Shown here piece by piece: positions 35,912 to 44,155 of a stretch of DNA of 64,000 nucleotides. The notes under the pieces are model-generated. The model was not told the origin of the DNA, ran no database searches, and was given only the letters and a program-made list of their open reading frames with translations. Position numbers and translations under genes: made by a program. Source of the stretch: Streptomyces sp. TN58 (GTDB taxonomy: Bacteria; Actinomycetota; Actinomycetes; Streptomycetales; Streptomycetaceae); the NCBI RefSeq assembly GCF_001941845.1, contig NZ_CP018870.1, positions 5,742,001 through 5,806,000 of the forward strand. Reading direction: 5' to 3'. Positions within the stretch are counted from its first letter, which is position 1, and every line of letters begins with the position of its first letter.

Positions 35912-37225
35912 ATGGCGCAGCGGGACGCGGCACCGATCGGCGACGGAGGACTGCGGGACATCGTCTCGGCGGTCTCCCGGGGCGCACCGGAGTACCGGCA
36001 GTGCCCCCACCCGGTGTACGCGGCCCTGCGCGAGCAGGACCCGGTGTGCCGGCTCACCCCTGCGCACGGGATCGACACCTACCTGATCACCCGTTACGAC
36101 GACGCCCGCGACGCCCTGTCGGACCCCCGGTTCAGCAAGGACATGCACGGCGCCATCGACACCTACCACGCGGTGTACGGCAGCTTCTTCGACGCGCTCG
36201 ACGACAACGTGCTCTTCTCGGACCCGCCGCGGCACACACGGCTGCGCCGCGTCCTGCGGAGCGCCTTCACCCCCCGCCGGGTGGAGCTGATGCGGCCGCG
36301 GATCACCCGGATCGCGGAGGCGATCCTCGCCGAGTGCCGCAGGGCGGGCACGGTCGACCTGATGGCCTCGTTCGCCTTCCCGCTGCCCGTCGCGGTCCTG
36401 TGCGAGCTGATGGGCATCCCGCAGGAGGACCGCCCGGAGATCCTGGAGCAGTTCGCGGTGGTCACCCGCTGCCGGTTCGACCCGAGCCGCAGGGCGGAGC
36501 TGAAGGCGGCCGAGGAGCGGCTCCAGCACCGGCTGGAACGCCTCATCTCGGACACCCGCGACCACCCGTCGGACACCTTCCTCAGCGACCTCCTCCAGGC
36601 GGAGGAACGCCTGGACGACCCAGAACTGGTGGCGTCGCTGTGGGTGCTGTTCTTCGCCGGCCACAAGACCACCGCCTACCAGATCGGCAACTCCGTCCTC
36701 AACCTGCTGCTCCACCCCGACCAGGCGGCCAGGCTCCGCCAGGACCCGCGTCTCATCCCGGGGGCGGTCGAGGAGATGCTGCGCTACGAGGGGTCGGTGG
36801 AGACCTCCACCTTCCGGTACGCGGCCCGGGAGGCCCGGATCCGGGACACGGTGATCCCCGAGGGCTCGCTGGTGCAGATCGCGATCTCCTCGGCCAACCG
36901 GGACCCGGAGCGGTTCGACGAGCCCGACCGGCTGGACGTGACGCGCGAGGGGCTGCAGGGCACGCACCTGGGCTTCGGCCACGGCACCCACTACTGCCTG
37001 GGGGCGCCGCTGGCCCGGCTGGAACTGGAGATCGCGCTGGCCTGCCTGCTGCGGGAGTTCCCCGGCATGCGGCCGGTGGACCTGGAGGAGACCCGGGGCG
37101 CGTGGCTCAAGGGCCCCGTCCCGGCCTTCCGGGGGCTGGAGCACCTGCGGGTCGTCCTGGAACCCACGGGCCCGGACGGGGACCCCGGCGAGCCGACCCT
37201 GGCCTCCGTGGCCTCCGGAAAGTAA
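35912..37225 (+). CDS. Cytochrome P450 with atypical I-helix
   Basis: A 437-residue soluble bacterial P450. Heme-binding motif FGHGTHYCLGAPLARLE (Cys362), ExxR in VEEMLRYEG and PERF motif DPERFDEPDRL are all present. The I-helix reads LFFAGHKTTAYQ: the acidic residue of the usual AGxE/DTT is Lys, which could alter proton delivery and oxygen activation. ATG 35912 has GGAGGG 8 bases upstream. It is followed after 28 bases by an amidohydrolase gene, an unusual pairing that suggests a two-step catabolic or tailoring pathway. No ferredoxin gene is adjacent. Substrate unknown. Confidence 0.9.
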   Translation: MAQRDAAPIGDGGLRDIVSAVSRGAPEYRQCPHPVYAALREQDPVCRLTPAHGIDTYLITRYDDARDALSDPRFSKDMHGAIDTYHAVYGSFFDALDDNVLFSDPPRHTRLRRVLRSAFTPRRVELMRPRITRIAEAILAECRRAGTVDLMASFAFPLPVAVLCELMGIPQEDRPEILEQFAVVTRCRFDPSRRAELKAAEERLQHRLERLISDTRDHPSDTFLSDLLQAEERLDDPELVASLWVLFFAGHKTTAYQIGNSVLNLLLHPDQAARLRQDPRLIPGAVEEMLRYEGSVETSTFRYAAREARIRDTVIPEGSLVQIAISSANRDPERFDEPDRLDVTREGLQGTHLGFGHGTHYCLGAPLARLELEIALACLLREFPGMRPVDLEETRGAWLKGPVPAFRGLEHLRVVLEPTGPDGDPGEPTLASVASGK

Positions 37226-37253
37226 CCCAGACCCGAACGGGCGGTGGATTGGC

Positions 37254-38351
37254 ATGACGGATTCCGTGAGTACCCCTGTGCGTCTCCTGGGAACACCGGC
37301 GGACGAACTGCGCATCGCGGCGGTCGGCACCAGCGAGGTCATCCGGATCGCCCGGGGCCCCTCCGCGCCCGCCGCGGACGCGGACACGGCGGGCACGGTC
37401 CATTCGAAGATCGACATGCACCACCACTACTGCGCTCCCGAGTGGCGCGAGTGGGCGGTGCACCACGGGCTGATCACACCGGAGCAGCTGCCCCCGTGGG
37501 CGCGCCTCGACACCGAGGCGTCGATCCGGTTCATGGACGACGCGGGCATCACCACGGCCGTCCTCAAGCCGATGCTGCCGGCGCGCTACCGGTCGTCGGC
37601 GCAGCTGCGCGAGGCGATCAACATCACGCTGCGGTCGATGATCGAGGTGGCGACCTCACACCCGGGGCGGTTCTCGTACTACGTGCCGCTCTTCCTGGAC
37701 GACCAGGAGGCCTCGTCCTGGGCCGTGCGCCGGGGCCTCGGGCAGCTCGGCGCCGCCGGCGTCAACCTGACCGCCAACTACGGGGGCGTCTACCTCGGGG
37801 ACCCCGCCTACGACCGGCTCTTCCACGAGCTGAACGACTACTCGGCGGTGGTGGACACCCACCCGCACAACCTCCCGGGCGGCCCGCCCGGCGCTCCGAC
37901 GGTTCCGGGGATCCCGAACTTCATGTGCGACTTCCTGCTCGACACCACCCGGGCCGCCGTGAACATGATCAGCAGGAGGACGCTGGACCGGTTCCCGGAC
38001 CTCTCGGTGGTCCTGCCGCACGCCGGCGGCTTCCTGCCGTACATCGCCACGCGCCTGCAGGCACTGGGCCGGTTCTGCGAACCGAGGGTGGAGCCCGCCG
38101 CCGTACGCGACCACCTGGGCCGCTTCTACTACGACACCGCGGGCCCCATGGCGCCCGCGGCGACCCTGCTGGAGCACGTGCCCGCCGACCACGTCCTCTT
38201 CGGCACCGACTGGCCCGCCGCCCCCGCCGACACGGTCCTGGACCTGGCACTGCCCGCCCTGGAAGCGGACCCGGCCTTCACTCCGGAGCAGCTGCGGGGG
38301 ATCTACCACGGCAACGCGATGCGCCTGATCCCGCAGCTGGCGACGGCCTGA
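37254..38351 (+). CDS. Amidohydrolase-2 family (ACMSD-like) metal-dependent hydrolase/decarboxylase
   Basis: A 365-residue TIM-barrel enzyme. Metal ligands appear in IDMHHHYCAPEW (H56, H58), VVDTHPHNLPGG, VLPHAGGFLPY and FGTDWPAAP, as in the ACMSD/amidohydrolase-2 group, which decarboxylates or hydrolyses aromatic acids. The first 48 residues form an extension (LLGTPADELRIAAVGTSEVIRIARG) not typical of the family. It is co-directional with the P450 and ends at a strong hairpin, so I infer a two-gene operon. The chemistry could be oxidation followed by decarboxylation of an aromatic substrate, but nothing in the sequence fixes this. Confidence 0.85.
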   Translation: MTDSVSTPVRLLGTPADELRIAAVGTSEVIRIARGPSAPAADADTAGTVHSKIDMHHHYCAPEWREWAVHHGLITPEQLPPWARLDTEASIRFMDDAGITTAVLKPMLPARYRSSAQLREAINITLRSMIEVATSHPGRFSYYVPLFLDDQEASSWAVRRGLGQLGAAGVNLTANYGGVYLGDPAYDRLFHELNDYSAVVDTHPHNLPGGPPGAPTVPGIPNFMCDFLLDTTRAAVNMISRRTLDRFPDLSVVLPHAGGFLPYIATRLQALGRFCEPRVEPAAVRDHLGRFYYDTAGPMAPAATLLEHVPADHVLFGTDWPAAPADTVLDLALPALEADPAFTPEQLRGIYHGNAMRLIPQLATA

Positions 38352-38360
38352 GGGGACACT

Positions 38361-38406
38361 CCCGGGGGTACGGGCCGCGCCGTGCGCGCCGGCCCGTACC
38401 CCCGGG
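38361..38406. terminator. Strong bidirectional terminator
   Basis: A perfect 17-bp stem (38361-38377 with 38390-38406), beginning CCCGGGGGTACGGG, with a 12-base loop. It lies between the convergent amidohydrolase and OsmC genes. Confidence 0.85.
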
Positions 38407-38413
38407 ACGGTGA

Positions 38414-38839
38414 TCAGGCGAGCTTGGCGCTCAGGGTGATCGTGGTGCCGGTCAGGGCCTGGCTCACCGGGCAGTTCTTCTTGGCGTCCTCGGCGGCGGC
38501 GGCGAAGGCGTCGTCGTCCAGCCCCGGGACCTCCCCCTCCACGCTGAGGTGGATGCCGGTGATGCCCTCACCGGGCTGGAAGGTGACGTCCGCCTTGGTC
38601 TCCAGCCGGGTGGGCGGGGTGCCCGCGCCCGCGAGGCCGTGGGACAGCGCCATCGAGAAGCAGCTGGAGTGGGCGGCGGCGATCAGCTCCTCCGGGCTGG
38701 TCTTGCCGTTCGCGGCCTCGGAGCGGGCGGGCCAGGAGACGTCGTACGAACCGATGCCCGAGGAGTCGAGGCTGACGACGCCCTTGCCCTTGAGCAGGTC
38801 GCCTTCCCAGACGGTGTGCGCGTGACGCGTGGTGGCCAT
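38414..38839 (-). CDS. OsmC-family organic hydroperoxide reductase
   Basis: A 141-residue peroxiredoxin-like protein. The two redox Cys are C60 (AAAHSSCFSMALSH) and C123 (AKKNCPVSQAL), spaced as in OsmC, and the N-terminus ATTRHAHTVWEGDLLKGKG is typical. It reduces organic hydroperoxides, usually using lipoyl or thiol donors. ATG 38839 is the start. It lies 68 bases downstream of zapE on the same strand. Confidence 0.93.
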   Translation of the reverse strand: MATTRHAHTVWEGDLLKGKGVVSLDSSGIGSYDVSWPARSEAANGKTSPEELIAAAHSSCFSMALSHGLAGAGTPPTRLETKADVTFQPGEGITGIHLSVEGEVPGLDDDAFAAAAEDAKKNCPVSQALTGTTITLSAKLA

Positions 38840-38907
38840 GGTGATCCCTTCGCAGGTGTTGGGAAACGGCCGGCCTCCCGCAAGGGGGCGGACCGGCCTT
38901 CCCAAAC

Positions 38908-40014
38908 CTACTGGGACACCAGGGGTTTCGCGTCGCGCGCCAGCGCGGTGAGCCGCGATATGGCGCGGAAGTACTTCTTCCGGTAGCCGCCGTTCAGCAT
39001 GTCCTCGCTGAACAGCCTGTCGAAGGGGACACCGGACGCCAGCACCGGCACCTCGCGGTCGTACAGCCGGTCGGCCAGGACCACCAGCCGCAGCGCCGTC
39101 GACTGGTCCGGCACCGGGCCGACGTCGGTCAGGCAGACCGCCGTGATCCCGTCGGTCAGGGCGCCGTAGCGGCTCGGGTGCACCCGGGCCAGGTGTTCCA
39201 GCAGGCCGGGGAAGTCGTCCAGGCTCGCGCCCTCGGTCGCGTACGCGGCCTTGGCGACCTGCTCGTCGGAGAACGGCGCCGGAGCCTCCGGCAGGCCGCG
39301 GTGGCGGTAGTCCTGGCCGTCGATCCGCAGCGGCCGGAAGTGCGCCGACAGCCCCTGGATCTCCCGCAGGAAGTCCGCGGCGGCGAAGCGGCCCTCGCCG
39401 AGCTTGCCGGGCAGCGTGTTGGAGGTGGCGGCCAGTGCCACGCCCTGCTCGACCAGGCGGCTGAGCAGCGAGGACACCAGCACGGTGTCGCCCGGGTCGT
39501 CCAGCTCGAACTCGTCGATGCACAGCAGCCGGTGCCCGCCCAGGGTCTGCACGGTCTGCTGGAAGCCGAGCGCGCCCACCAGGTTCGTGAGCTCCACGAA
39601 GGTGCCGAAGGCCTTGAGCGCGGGCTCGGCCGGGGTGGCGTGCCACAGGGAGGCGAGCAGGTGGGTCTTGCCGACGCCGTAACCGCCGTCGAGGTAGACC
39701 CCGCGCGGCCCGGCGGGGGCCGCGGGCTTCTTCGAGAACCAGCGCCTCTTCCCCGCGCCGCTCGCGTGCGCCCCGCCGAGGCCCGCGGCGAAGCCGCTCA
39801 GCACGGTGACCGCCTCGGCCTGGCTCGGCTGGGCCGGGTCGGGGTTGTAGGTGTCGAAGCGGACGGAGTCGAACCGCGGCGGCGGCACCATCTCGGCCAC
39901 CAGCCGTTCGGCGGGCACCCGCGGCTCGCGCGCGCACAGCGCCCGCGGCCCGGCGTCGTCGGCTATCGGGGGCCGGCCCGGGGTGTGACCGGAGGTGGAG
40001 AGTGATGTCGACAC
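38908..40014 (-). CDS. zapE: Cell division protein ZapE / AFG1-like ATPase
   Basis: A 368-residue P-loop ATPase. Walker A is LDGGYGVGKTHLLAS, Walker B LLCIDEFELDDP, sensor-1 AATSNTLPGKLGEG, and the family ending GGYRKKYFRAISRL is present. In E. coli ZapE acts on FtsZ at late division; actinobacterial members are much less studied. GTG 40014 is chosen: the coding pattern begins there, and a TAGAGT -10-like element lies 8 bases upstream of it on the minus strand, pointing to a near-leaderless mRNA. It is divergent from a RibD-like gene, with only 36 bases between the two starts. Confidence 0.9.
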   Translation of the reverse strand: MSTSLSTSGHTPGRPPIADDAGPRALCAREPRVPAERLVAEMVPPPRFDSVRFDTYNPDPAQPSQAEAVTVLSGFAAGLGGAHASGAGKRRWFSKKPAAPAGPRGVYLDGGYGVGKTHLLASLWHATPAEPALKAFGTFVELTNLVGALGFQQTVQTLGGHRLLCIDEFELDDPGDTVLVSSLLSRLVEQGVALAATSNTLPGKLGEGRFAAADFLREIQGLSAHFRPLRIDGQDYRHRGLPEAPAPFSDEQVAKAAYATEGASLDDFPGLLEHLARVHPSRYGALTDGITAVCLTDVGPVPDQSTALRLVVLADRLYDREVPVLASGVPFDRLFSEDMLNGGYRKKYFRAISRLTALARDAKPLVSQ

Positions 40015-40050
40015 AGCCCTTAACTCTACGGGGCGTGGCACACTGCACCG
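40015..40050. promoter_or_regulatory. 36-bp divergent promoter region between zapE and RibD-like gene
   Basis: On the minus strand, TAGAGT lies 8 bases before the zapE GTG. On the plus strand, a weaker CACACT (40039-40044) lies 6 bases before ATG 40051. No Shine-Dalgarno fits either gene, so both are probably leaderless and their promoters overlap. Confidence 0.5.
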
Positions 40051-40833
40051 ATGCGACGCCTGTTCCCTGTGACCGATCAGACACCAGCCCAGAGGGCGGA
40101 CGCGGCCGACCGGGAGTGGTCGCTCGACGAGCTCGCGGACGCCTACGCGTACCCCGAGCTGGCGGCGGACGGCCACTGGCTGCGGGCCAACATGGTTTCC
40201 ACCCTGGACGGCGCCGCCCAGCACGACGGCCGCTCACAGCCCATCTCCGGCGAGACCGACATGCGGATCTTCGGCACCCTGCGGGCGCTGGCCGATGTGG
40301 TGGTCGTCGGCGCGGAAACGGTTCGCCAGGAGGGGTACCGCCCCGCCCGCGCCCGGGAGGCCTTCGCGGCCCGCCGGGAGGCCGCCGGTCAGGGCCCCGC
40401 CCCCGCCATCGCGGTGATCACCGCCAGCCTCGACCTGGACTTCTCGCTGCCGCTCTTCACCTCGCCGCTGGTGCCGACCCTGGTGGTCACCGGCGCCGCG
40501 GCGCCCTCCGACCGGGTGGCCGACGCCGTGCACGCCGGGGCCGAGGTCGTGGTGGCCGGCGAGGGCGCGGCCGTGGACGCGGCCCGGGCCGTACGGGAAC
40601 TCGCCGACCGGGGGCTGCGCCGTCAGCTCACCGAGGGCGGCCCCCGGCTGCTGGGGCAGTTCGTGGCCGCCGACGTGCTGGACGAGCTGTGCCTGACGAT
40701 CTCCCCGACCCTTACGGCGGGCGGTGCCCAGCGCATCGCGGGAGGGCCCCCCGTCACGGTTCCGCACCGGCTCGTGCCCGCCTGCGTACTGGAAGAGGCC
40801 GGGTTCCTGTTCACGAGCTACCGTCGGATCTGA
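40051..40833 (+). CDS. RibD C-terminal-type pyrimidine reductase family protein
   Basis: A 260-residue Rossmann-like reductase of the RibD_C/DHFR-like group. It has ANMVSTLDGAAQHDGRSQPISGETD (substrate-binding start), VVVVGAETVRQEGYRPAR (NADPH) and LTEGGPRLLGQFVAADVLDELCLTISP. The deaminase domain of RibD is absent. Its substrate could be a riboflavin-pathway pyrimidine or another pterin-like compound. A small hairpin GCGGAA/TTCCGC (40840-40858) follows the stop. Confidence 0.88.
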   Translation: MRRLFPVTDQTPAQRADAADREWSLDELADAYAYPELAADGHWLRANMVSTLDGAAQHDGRSQPISGETDMRIFGTLRALADVVVVGAETVRQEGYRPARAREAFAARREAAGQGPAPAIAVITASLDLDFSLPLFTSPLVPTLVVTGAAAPSDRVADAVHAGAEVVVAGEGAAVDAARAVRELADRGLRRQLTEGGPRLLGQFVAADVLDELCLTISPTLTAGGAQRIAGGPPVTVPHRLVPACVLEEAGFLFTSYRRI

Positions 40834-40970
40834 CAAGGGGCGGAATTTCCCGTTCCGCTTTGCTTCCGCTGGGCACATATACCTGCGCAAGCCCCGTGCG
40901 AGAGCGGGGCAGGATGGTTTCCGCAGGGGCCGGCCGGCGCCGGCCTCGGCCCATGAAGGAGAGGGCGTCC

Positions 40971-41438
40971 GTGTTCACGAGCGTATTGATGATCGAGCAG
41001 CCGCTGACCACGGTGGACGTGGACTTCGTCACCAGCCTCCACGGAGACGACCCGGTCTCCTTCGTCGTCCTCATGCAACCCCGCGGCGACCAGGACCGAC
41101 TGCTGCGCGCCATCGACGACGTGGCACTCGGCGAGCTCCCGGAGGCCATCCGCGAGGGCGACGAACCCGAGGGCGAGGACGCGCTCGGCCCCGCCGCACA
41201 CGCCCTCGCGCACTCCCTGAACGCCCTGCGCCAGAAGGGCGCCATGGCCGTCGGGCAGATCGTCGAGAAGCATCCGCTCGACAAACTGCAGTCCGTCGTG
41301 GACGAGACCGGCGCCGACGAGGTGATCGTCCTGACCTCGCCGCACTTCGTGGAGGAGTTCTTCCACCGGGACTGGGCCTCACGGGCGCGCCACAAGGTCG
41401 GCGTTCCCGTGCTCAAGCTCTTCGCCCACAACGAATAG
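40971..41438 (+). CDS. Conserved small protein upstream of murC, function unknown
   Basis: A 155-residue soluble alpha/beta protein. It starts with VFTSVLMIEQPLTTVDVDFV, an acidic middle (REGDEPEGEDALG) and a second half (VDETGADEVIVLTSPHFVEEFFHRDW) reminiscent of universal-stress or Rossmann-like folds. I recall Streptomyces homologues labelled indole-3-glycerol phosphate synthase, but no TrpC motif is visible and the length is too short. GTG 40971 is chosen with AAGGAG 9 bases upstream; ATG 40953 is an alternative. The gap to murC is 67 bases in the same direction. Confidence 0.75.
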   Translation: MFTSVLMIEQPLTTVDVDFVTSLHGDDPVSFVVLMQPRGDQDRLLRAIDDVALGELPEAIREGDEPEGEDALGPAAHALAHSLNALRQKGAMAVGQIVEKHPLDKLQSVVDETGADEVIVLTSPHFVEEFFHRDWASRARHKVGVPVLKLFAHNE

Positions 41439-41505
41439 GCTGGGACCCCACAGCCCGACGCCCACGGGGCACCCAAGCACCGCACTCGATCCTGGAGCGA
41501 CCTGA

Positions 41506-42903
41506 ATGAAGCCCGGCCTGCCGACCGCCATGGAACGGCCCCACTTCATCGGCATCGGCGGCGCCGGCATGTCCGGCATCGCGAAGATCCTGGCCCAGCG
41601 CGGCGGCCAGGTCGCCGGCAGCGACGCCCGCGGCGACTCCGAGACCGCCGACGCCCTGCGCGCCCACGGCGTCACCGTCCACGGCGGGCACACCGTCGAC
41701 CACCTCGCCGCCGACTCCACCTGCGTGGTCGTCTCCAGCGCCATCCGCGCCGACAACCCCGAGCTGGCCCGCGCCGCCGAGCTCGGCATCCCCGTCGTGC
41801 ACCGCTCCGACGCCCTCGCCGCCCTGATGGACGGCCTGCGTCCGATCGCCGTCGCCGGCACCCACGGGAAGACCACCACCACCTCGATGCTGGCGGTCTC
41901 CCTCTCGGCCCTGGGCCTGGACCCCTCCTACGCCATCGGCGGCGACCTCGACGCCCCGGGCTCCAACGCCCACCACGGCGAGGGCGACATCTTCGTGGCC
42001 GAGGCCGACGAGAGCGACCGCACCTTCCACAAGTACTCCCCGCAGGTCGCGATCATCCTCAACGCGGAGCTCGACCACCACGCGAACTACGCGTCGATCG
42101 AGGAGATCTACGAGTCCTTCGAGACCTTCGTCGGCAAGATCGTGCCCGGCGGCACCCTGGTCGTCGCCCACGGCCAGGAGGGCGCCGCCGAGATCGCCCG
42201 CCGCGTCGCGGGCCGCGAGGGCCTCACCGTCGTCACCTACGGCGAGGAGGAGGACGCCGACATCCGCATCACCAAGATCACCCCGCGTGGCCTGACCAGC
42301 GAGGTCACCGTGGTCCTGGACGGCCGGATGCTCACCTTCACCGTCTCCGTCCCCGGCCGCCACTACGCCCACAACGCCGTCGCCGCGCTCGCCGCGGGCG
42401 TCGCCCTCGGCATCCCGGCCCACAACCTGGCCTCCGCCCTCGGCAAGTACACCGGCGTCAAGCGCCGCCTCCAGCTCAAGGGCGAGGCCGCCGGCGTCCA
42501 GGTCATCGACTCCTACGCGCACCACCCCACCGAGATGACCGCCGACCTGGAGGCCATCCGCGGGGCCGCCGGGGACTCCCGGATCCTGGTCGTCTTCCAG
42601 CCGCACCTGTTCTCCCGCACCCAGGAGCTCGGCAAGGAGATGGGCCAGGCCCTGGCCCTCGCCGACGCCTCCGTGGTCCTGGACATCTACCCCGCCCGCG
42701 AGGACCCGCTCCCCGGCGTCACCAGCGAGATCATCATCGCCGCGGCCCGGGCGGCGGGCGCCGACGTCACCGCCGAGCACGACAAGACGGCCGTCGCCGA
42801 CGTGATCGCGGGAATGGCCAAGCCCGGCGATCTCGTTCTCACCATGGGCGCGGGCGACGTCACGGACCTCGGTCCGGCCATCCTCGCGCGCCTGTCGAGC
42901 TGA
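41506..42903 (+). CDS. murC: UDP-N-acetylmuramate--L-alanine ligase
   Basis: A 465-residue Mur ligase that adds L-Ala to UDP-MurNAc at the start of peptidoglycan stem peptide synthesis. N-terminal HFIGIGGAGMSGIAKIL binds the uridine substrate, VAGTHGKTTTTSML is the P-loop, EADESDRTF and ILNAELDHH carry Mg/ATP contacts, and DSYAHHPTEM with VFQPHLFSRT are C-terminal MurC signatures. Here it is outside the mra/dcw division cluster, as in other Streptomyces. ATG 41506 is the start. msrB follows after 23 bases. Confidence 0.96.
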   Translation: MKPGLPTAMERPHFIGIGGAGMSGIAKILAQRGGQVAGSDARGDSETADALRAHGVTVHGGHTVDHLAADSTCVVVSSAIRADNPELARAAELGIPVVHRSDALAALMDGLRPIAVAGTHGKTTTTSMLAVSLSALGLDPSYAIGGDLDAPGSNAHHGEGDIFVAEADESDRTFHKYSPQVAIILNAELDHHANYASIEEIYESFETFVGKIVPGGTLVVAHGQEGAAEIARRVAGREGLTVVTYGEEEDADIRITKITPRGLTSEVTVVLDGRMLTFTVSVPGRHYAHNAVAALAAGVALGIPAHNLASALGKYTGVKRRLQLKGEAAGVQVIDSYAHHPTEMTADLEAIRGAAGDSRILVVFQPHLFSRTQELGKEMGQALALADASVVLDIYPAREDPLPGVTSEIIIAAARAAGADVTAEHDKTAVADVIAGMAKPGDLVLTMGAGDVTDLGPAILARLSS

Positions 42904-42926
42904 CGGAACGAGGGAGCGGGAGAGTC

Positions 42927-43340
42927 ATGTCGTACGAGGTCGAGAAGACGGACGAGCAGTGGCAGGCGGAGCTGACCCCGTCCGAGTACCAGGTGCTGCG
43001 CCTCGCCGGCACCGAGCCGGCCTTCCGCGGTGAGTACACCGACACCAAGACGGAGGGCGTCTACTCCTGCCGCGGCTGCGGCGCCGAGCTGTTCCGCTCC
43101 TCGGAGAAGTTCGAGTCGCACTGCGGCTGGCCGTCCTTCTACGACCCGAAGGACACCGACGCCGTCGAACTGCTCGCCGACACCTCCCACGGCATGGTCC
43201 GCACCGAGGTCCGCTGCGCGAAGTGCGGCTCCCACCTGGGACACGTCTTCGAGGGCGAGGGGTACCCGACGCCCACCGACCAGCGGTACTGCATCAACAG
43301 CATCTCGCTGCGCCTGACCCCGGCCCCCGACGCGGGCTGA
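42927..43340 (+). CDS. msrB: Peptide-methionine (R)-S-oxide reductase
   Basis: A 137-residue MsrB. Zn ligands are C48/C51 (YSCRGCGA) and C97/C100 (VRCAKCGSHLGHVF), the catalytic Cys is C122 (QRYCINS), and C66 (ESHCGWPSF) is the likely resolving Cys. It repairs R-methionine sulfoxide using thioredoxin or mycothiol-linked reductants. The short gap suggests cotranscription with murC. A strong hairpin follows at 43379-43423. Confidence 0.97.
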   Translation: MSYEVEKTDEQWQAELTPSEYQVLRLAGTEPAFRGEYTDTKTEGVYSCRGCGAELFRSSEKFESHCGWPSFYDPKDTDAVELLADTSHGMVRTEVRCAKCGSHLGHVFEGEGYPTPTDQRYCINSISLRLTPAPDAG

Positions 43341-43378
43341 CGCCCGCTCCGCAGGACCGGGCCCCGGCTTCCGGGGAC

Positions 43379-43423
43379 GACGGGCCTTCCTCAGCCCCCG
43401 CACGGGGCCGGGGAAGGCCCGTC
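43379..43423. terminator. Bidirectional terminator after msrB
   Basis: A perfect 12-bp stem GACGGGCCTTCC / GGAAGGCCCGTC (43379-43390 with 43412-43423), with an inner GCCCC/GGGGC. It lies between convergent genes. Confidence 0.8.
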
Positions 43424-43463
43424 TGCGTGTCCGCGCGGGCTCAGACCCGTACGCCGCGCCGGC

Positions 43464-43787
43464 TCAGCCGCTGCACTGGGTCAGTTCGCCGCCCTGGCGG
43501 ACGCTGTACTGCCCCGGCGGCACGTTCATGACCTGGAAGCCGCCGTTCTGGGCGATCTCGACCGTCCCGCCGAAGCCGGCCGACCCGTACACGTAGGCCG
43601 GGCCCGCAGTGAAGCCGCCGCCGGACAGGTGCACCTTGCCGTTCTCCAGGACCCCGGAGGTCGAACACGTCGCGGCCGGGACCGCGGCCGGCGGGGTGTG
43701 CGGGACCGCGGCGAGCGCGGCCGGGGCGGCGACGAACGAGGCGGCCACGAGGGGACCGAGGACGAGGAGCCGTGTGCGCCGGTTCAT
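43464..43787 (-). CDS. Small secreted protein, function unknown
   Basis: A 107-residue protein. The signal peptide ends near PAALAAVPH, and the mature part is about 80 residues with two Cys (AATCSTSG and LTQCSG) likely bonded to each other. The mature region is Gly-rich and beta-like (KVHLSGGGFTAGPAYVYGSAGFGG). It is compact enough to be a secreted effector, inhibitor or cell-surface protein, but no family is recognised. ATG 43787 has GGAAG about 5 bases upstream. Confidence 0.75.
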   Translation of the reverse strand: MNRRTRLLVLGPLVAASFVAAPAALAAVPHTPPAAVPAATCSTSGVLENGKVHLSGGGFTAGPAYVYGSAGFGGTVEIAQNGGFQVMNVPPGQYSVRQGGELTQCSG

Positions 43788-44155
43788 GGGACTTCCTTAC
43801 CGGGAGGAATCGGGAGGCCTCGCGCCGCACGCCGCGGGCGGGGCCGCCTTTCCATCGTCACCCCGCCCCCTGCCCGGTGCGACCGGAGCGCCGGGCGGCC
43901 GAAACCGGACGCCGATGATGTCGAGGACATCGCGGTTCGATTCCGATCCGGTCTCTGGCCTGGGGTGATCCACCGCAGATAGCACGGACGGCCTTCGAAG
44001 ACACCTCTCTGTTTCTTCCGTCTGTCTGGTTATGATCGCCCCCTCACATCCCGTCACCACCACGCGGGTTGTGGCCGTCCCCTCAGCAGTGCCCTGCCCG
44101 GTCAGGCCGTTCGCCCGCCCCTGACGTCCCCAGTCGCCCCCGCTCCCGAGGACCG
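43788..44155 (+). promoter_or_regulatory. Upstream region of the conservon, with candidate promoter
   Basis: No gene is supported in these 368 bases. TATGAT at 44031-44036 is a good -10 match within a pyrimidine-rich, AT-richer patch (TTTCTTCCGTCTGTCTGGTTATGAT). No convincing -35 lies 17-18 bases upstream. It is about 120 bases before cvnA and is the best candidate for the conservon promoter. Confidence 0.4.
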
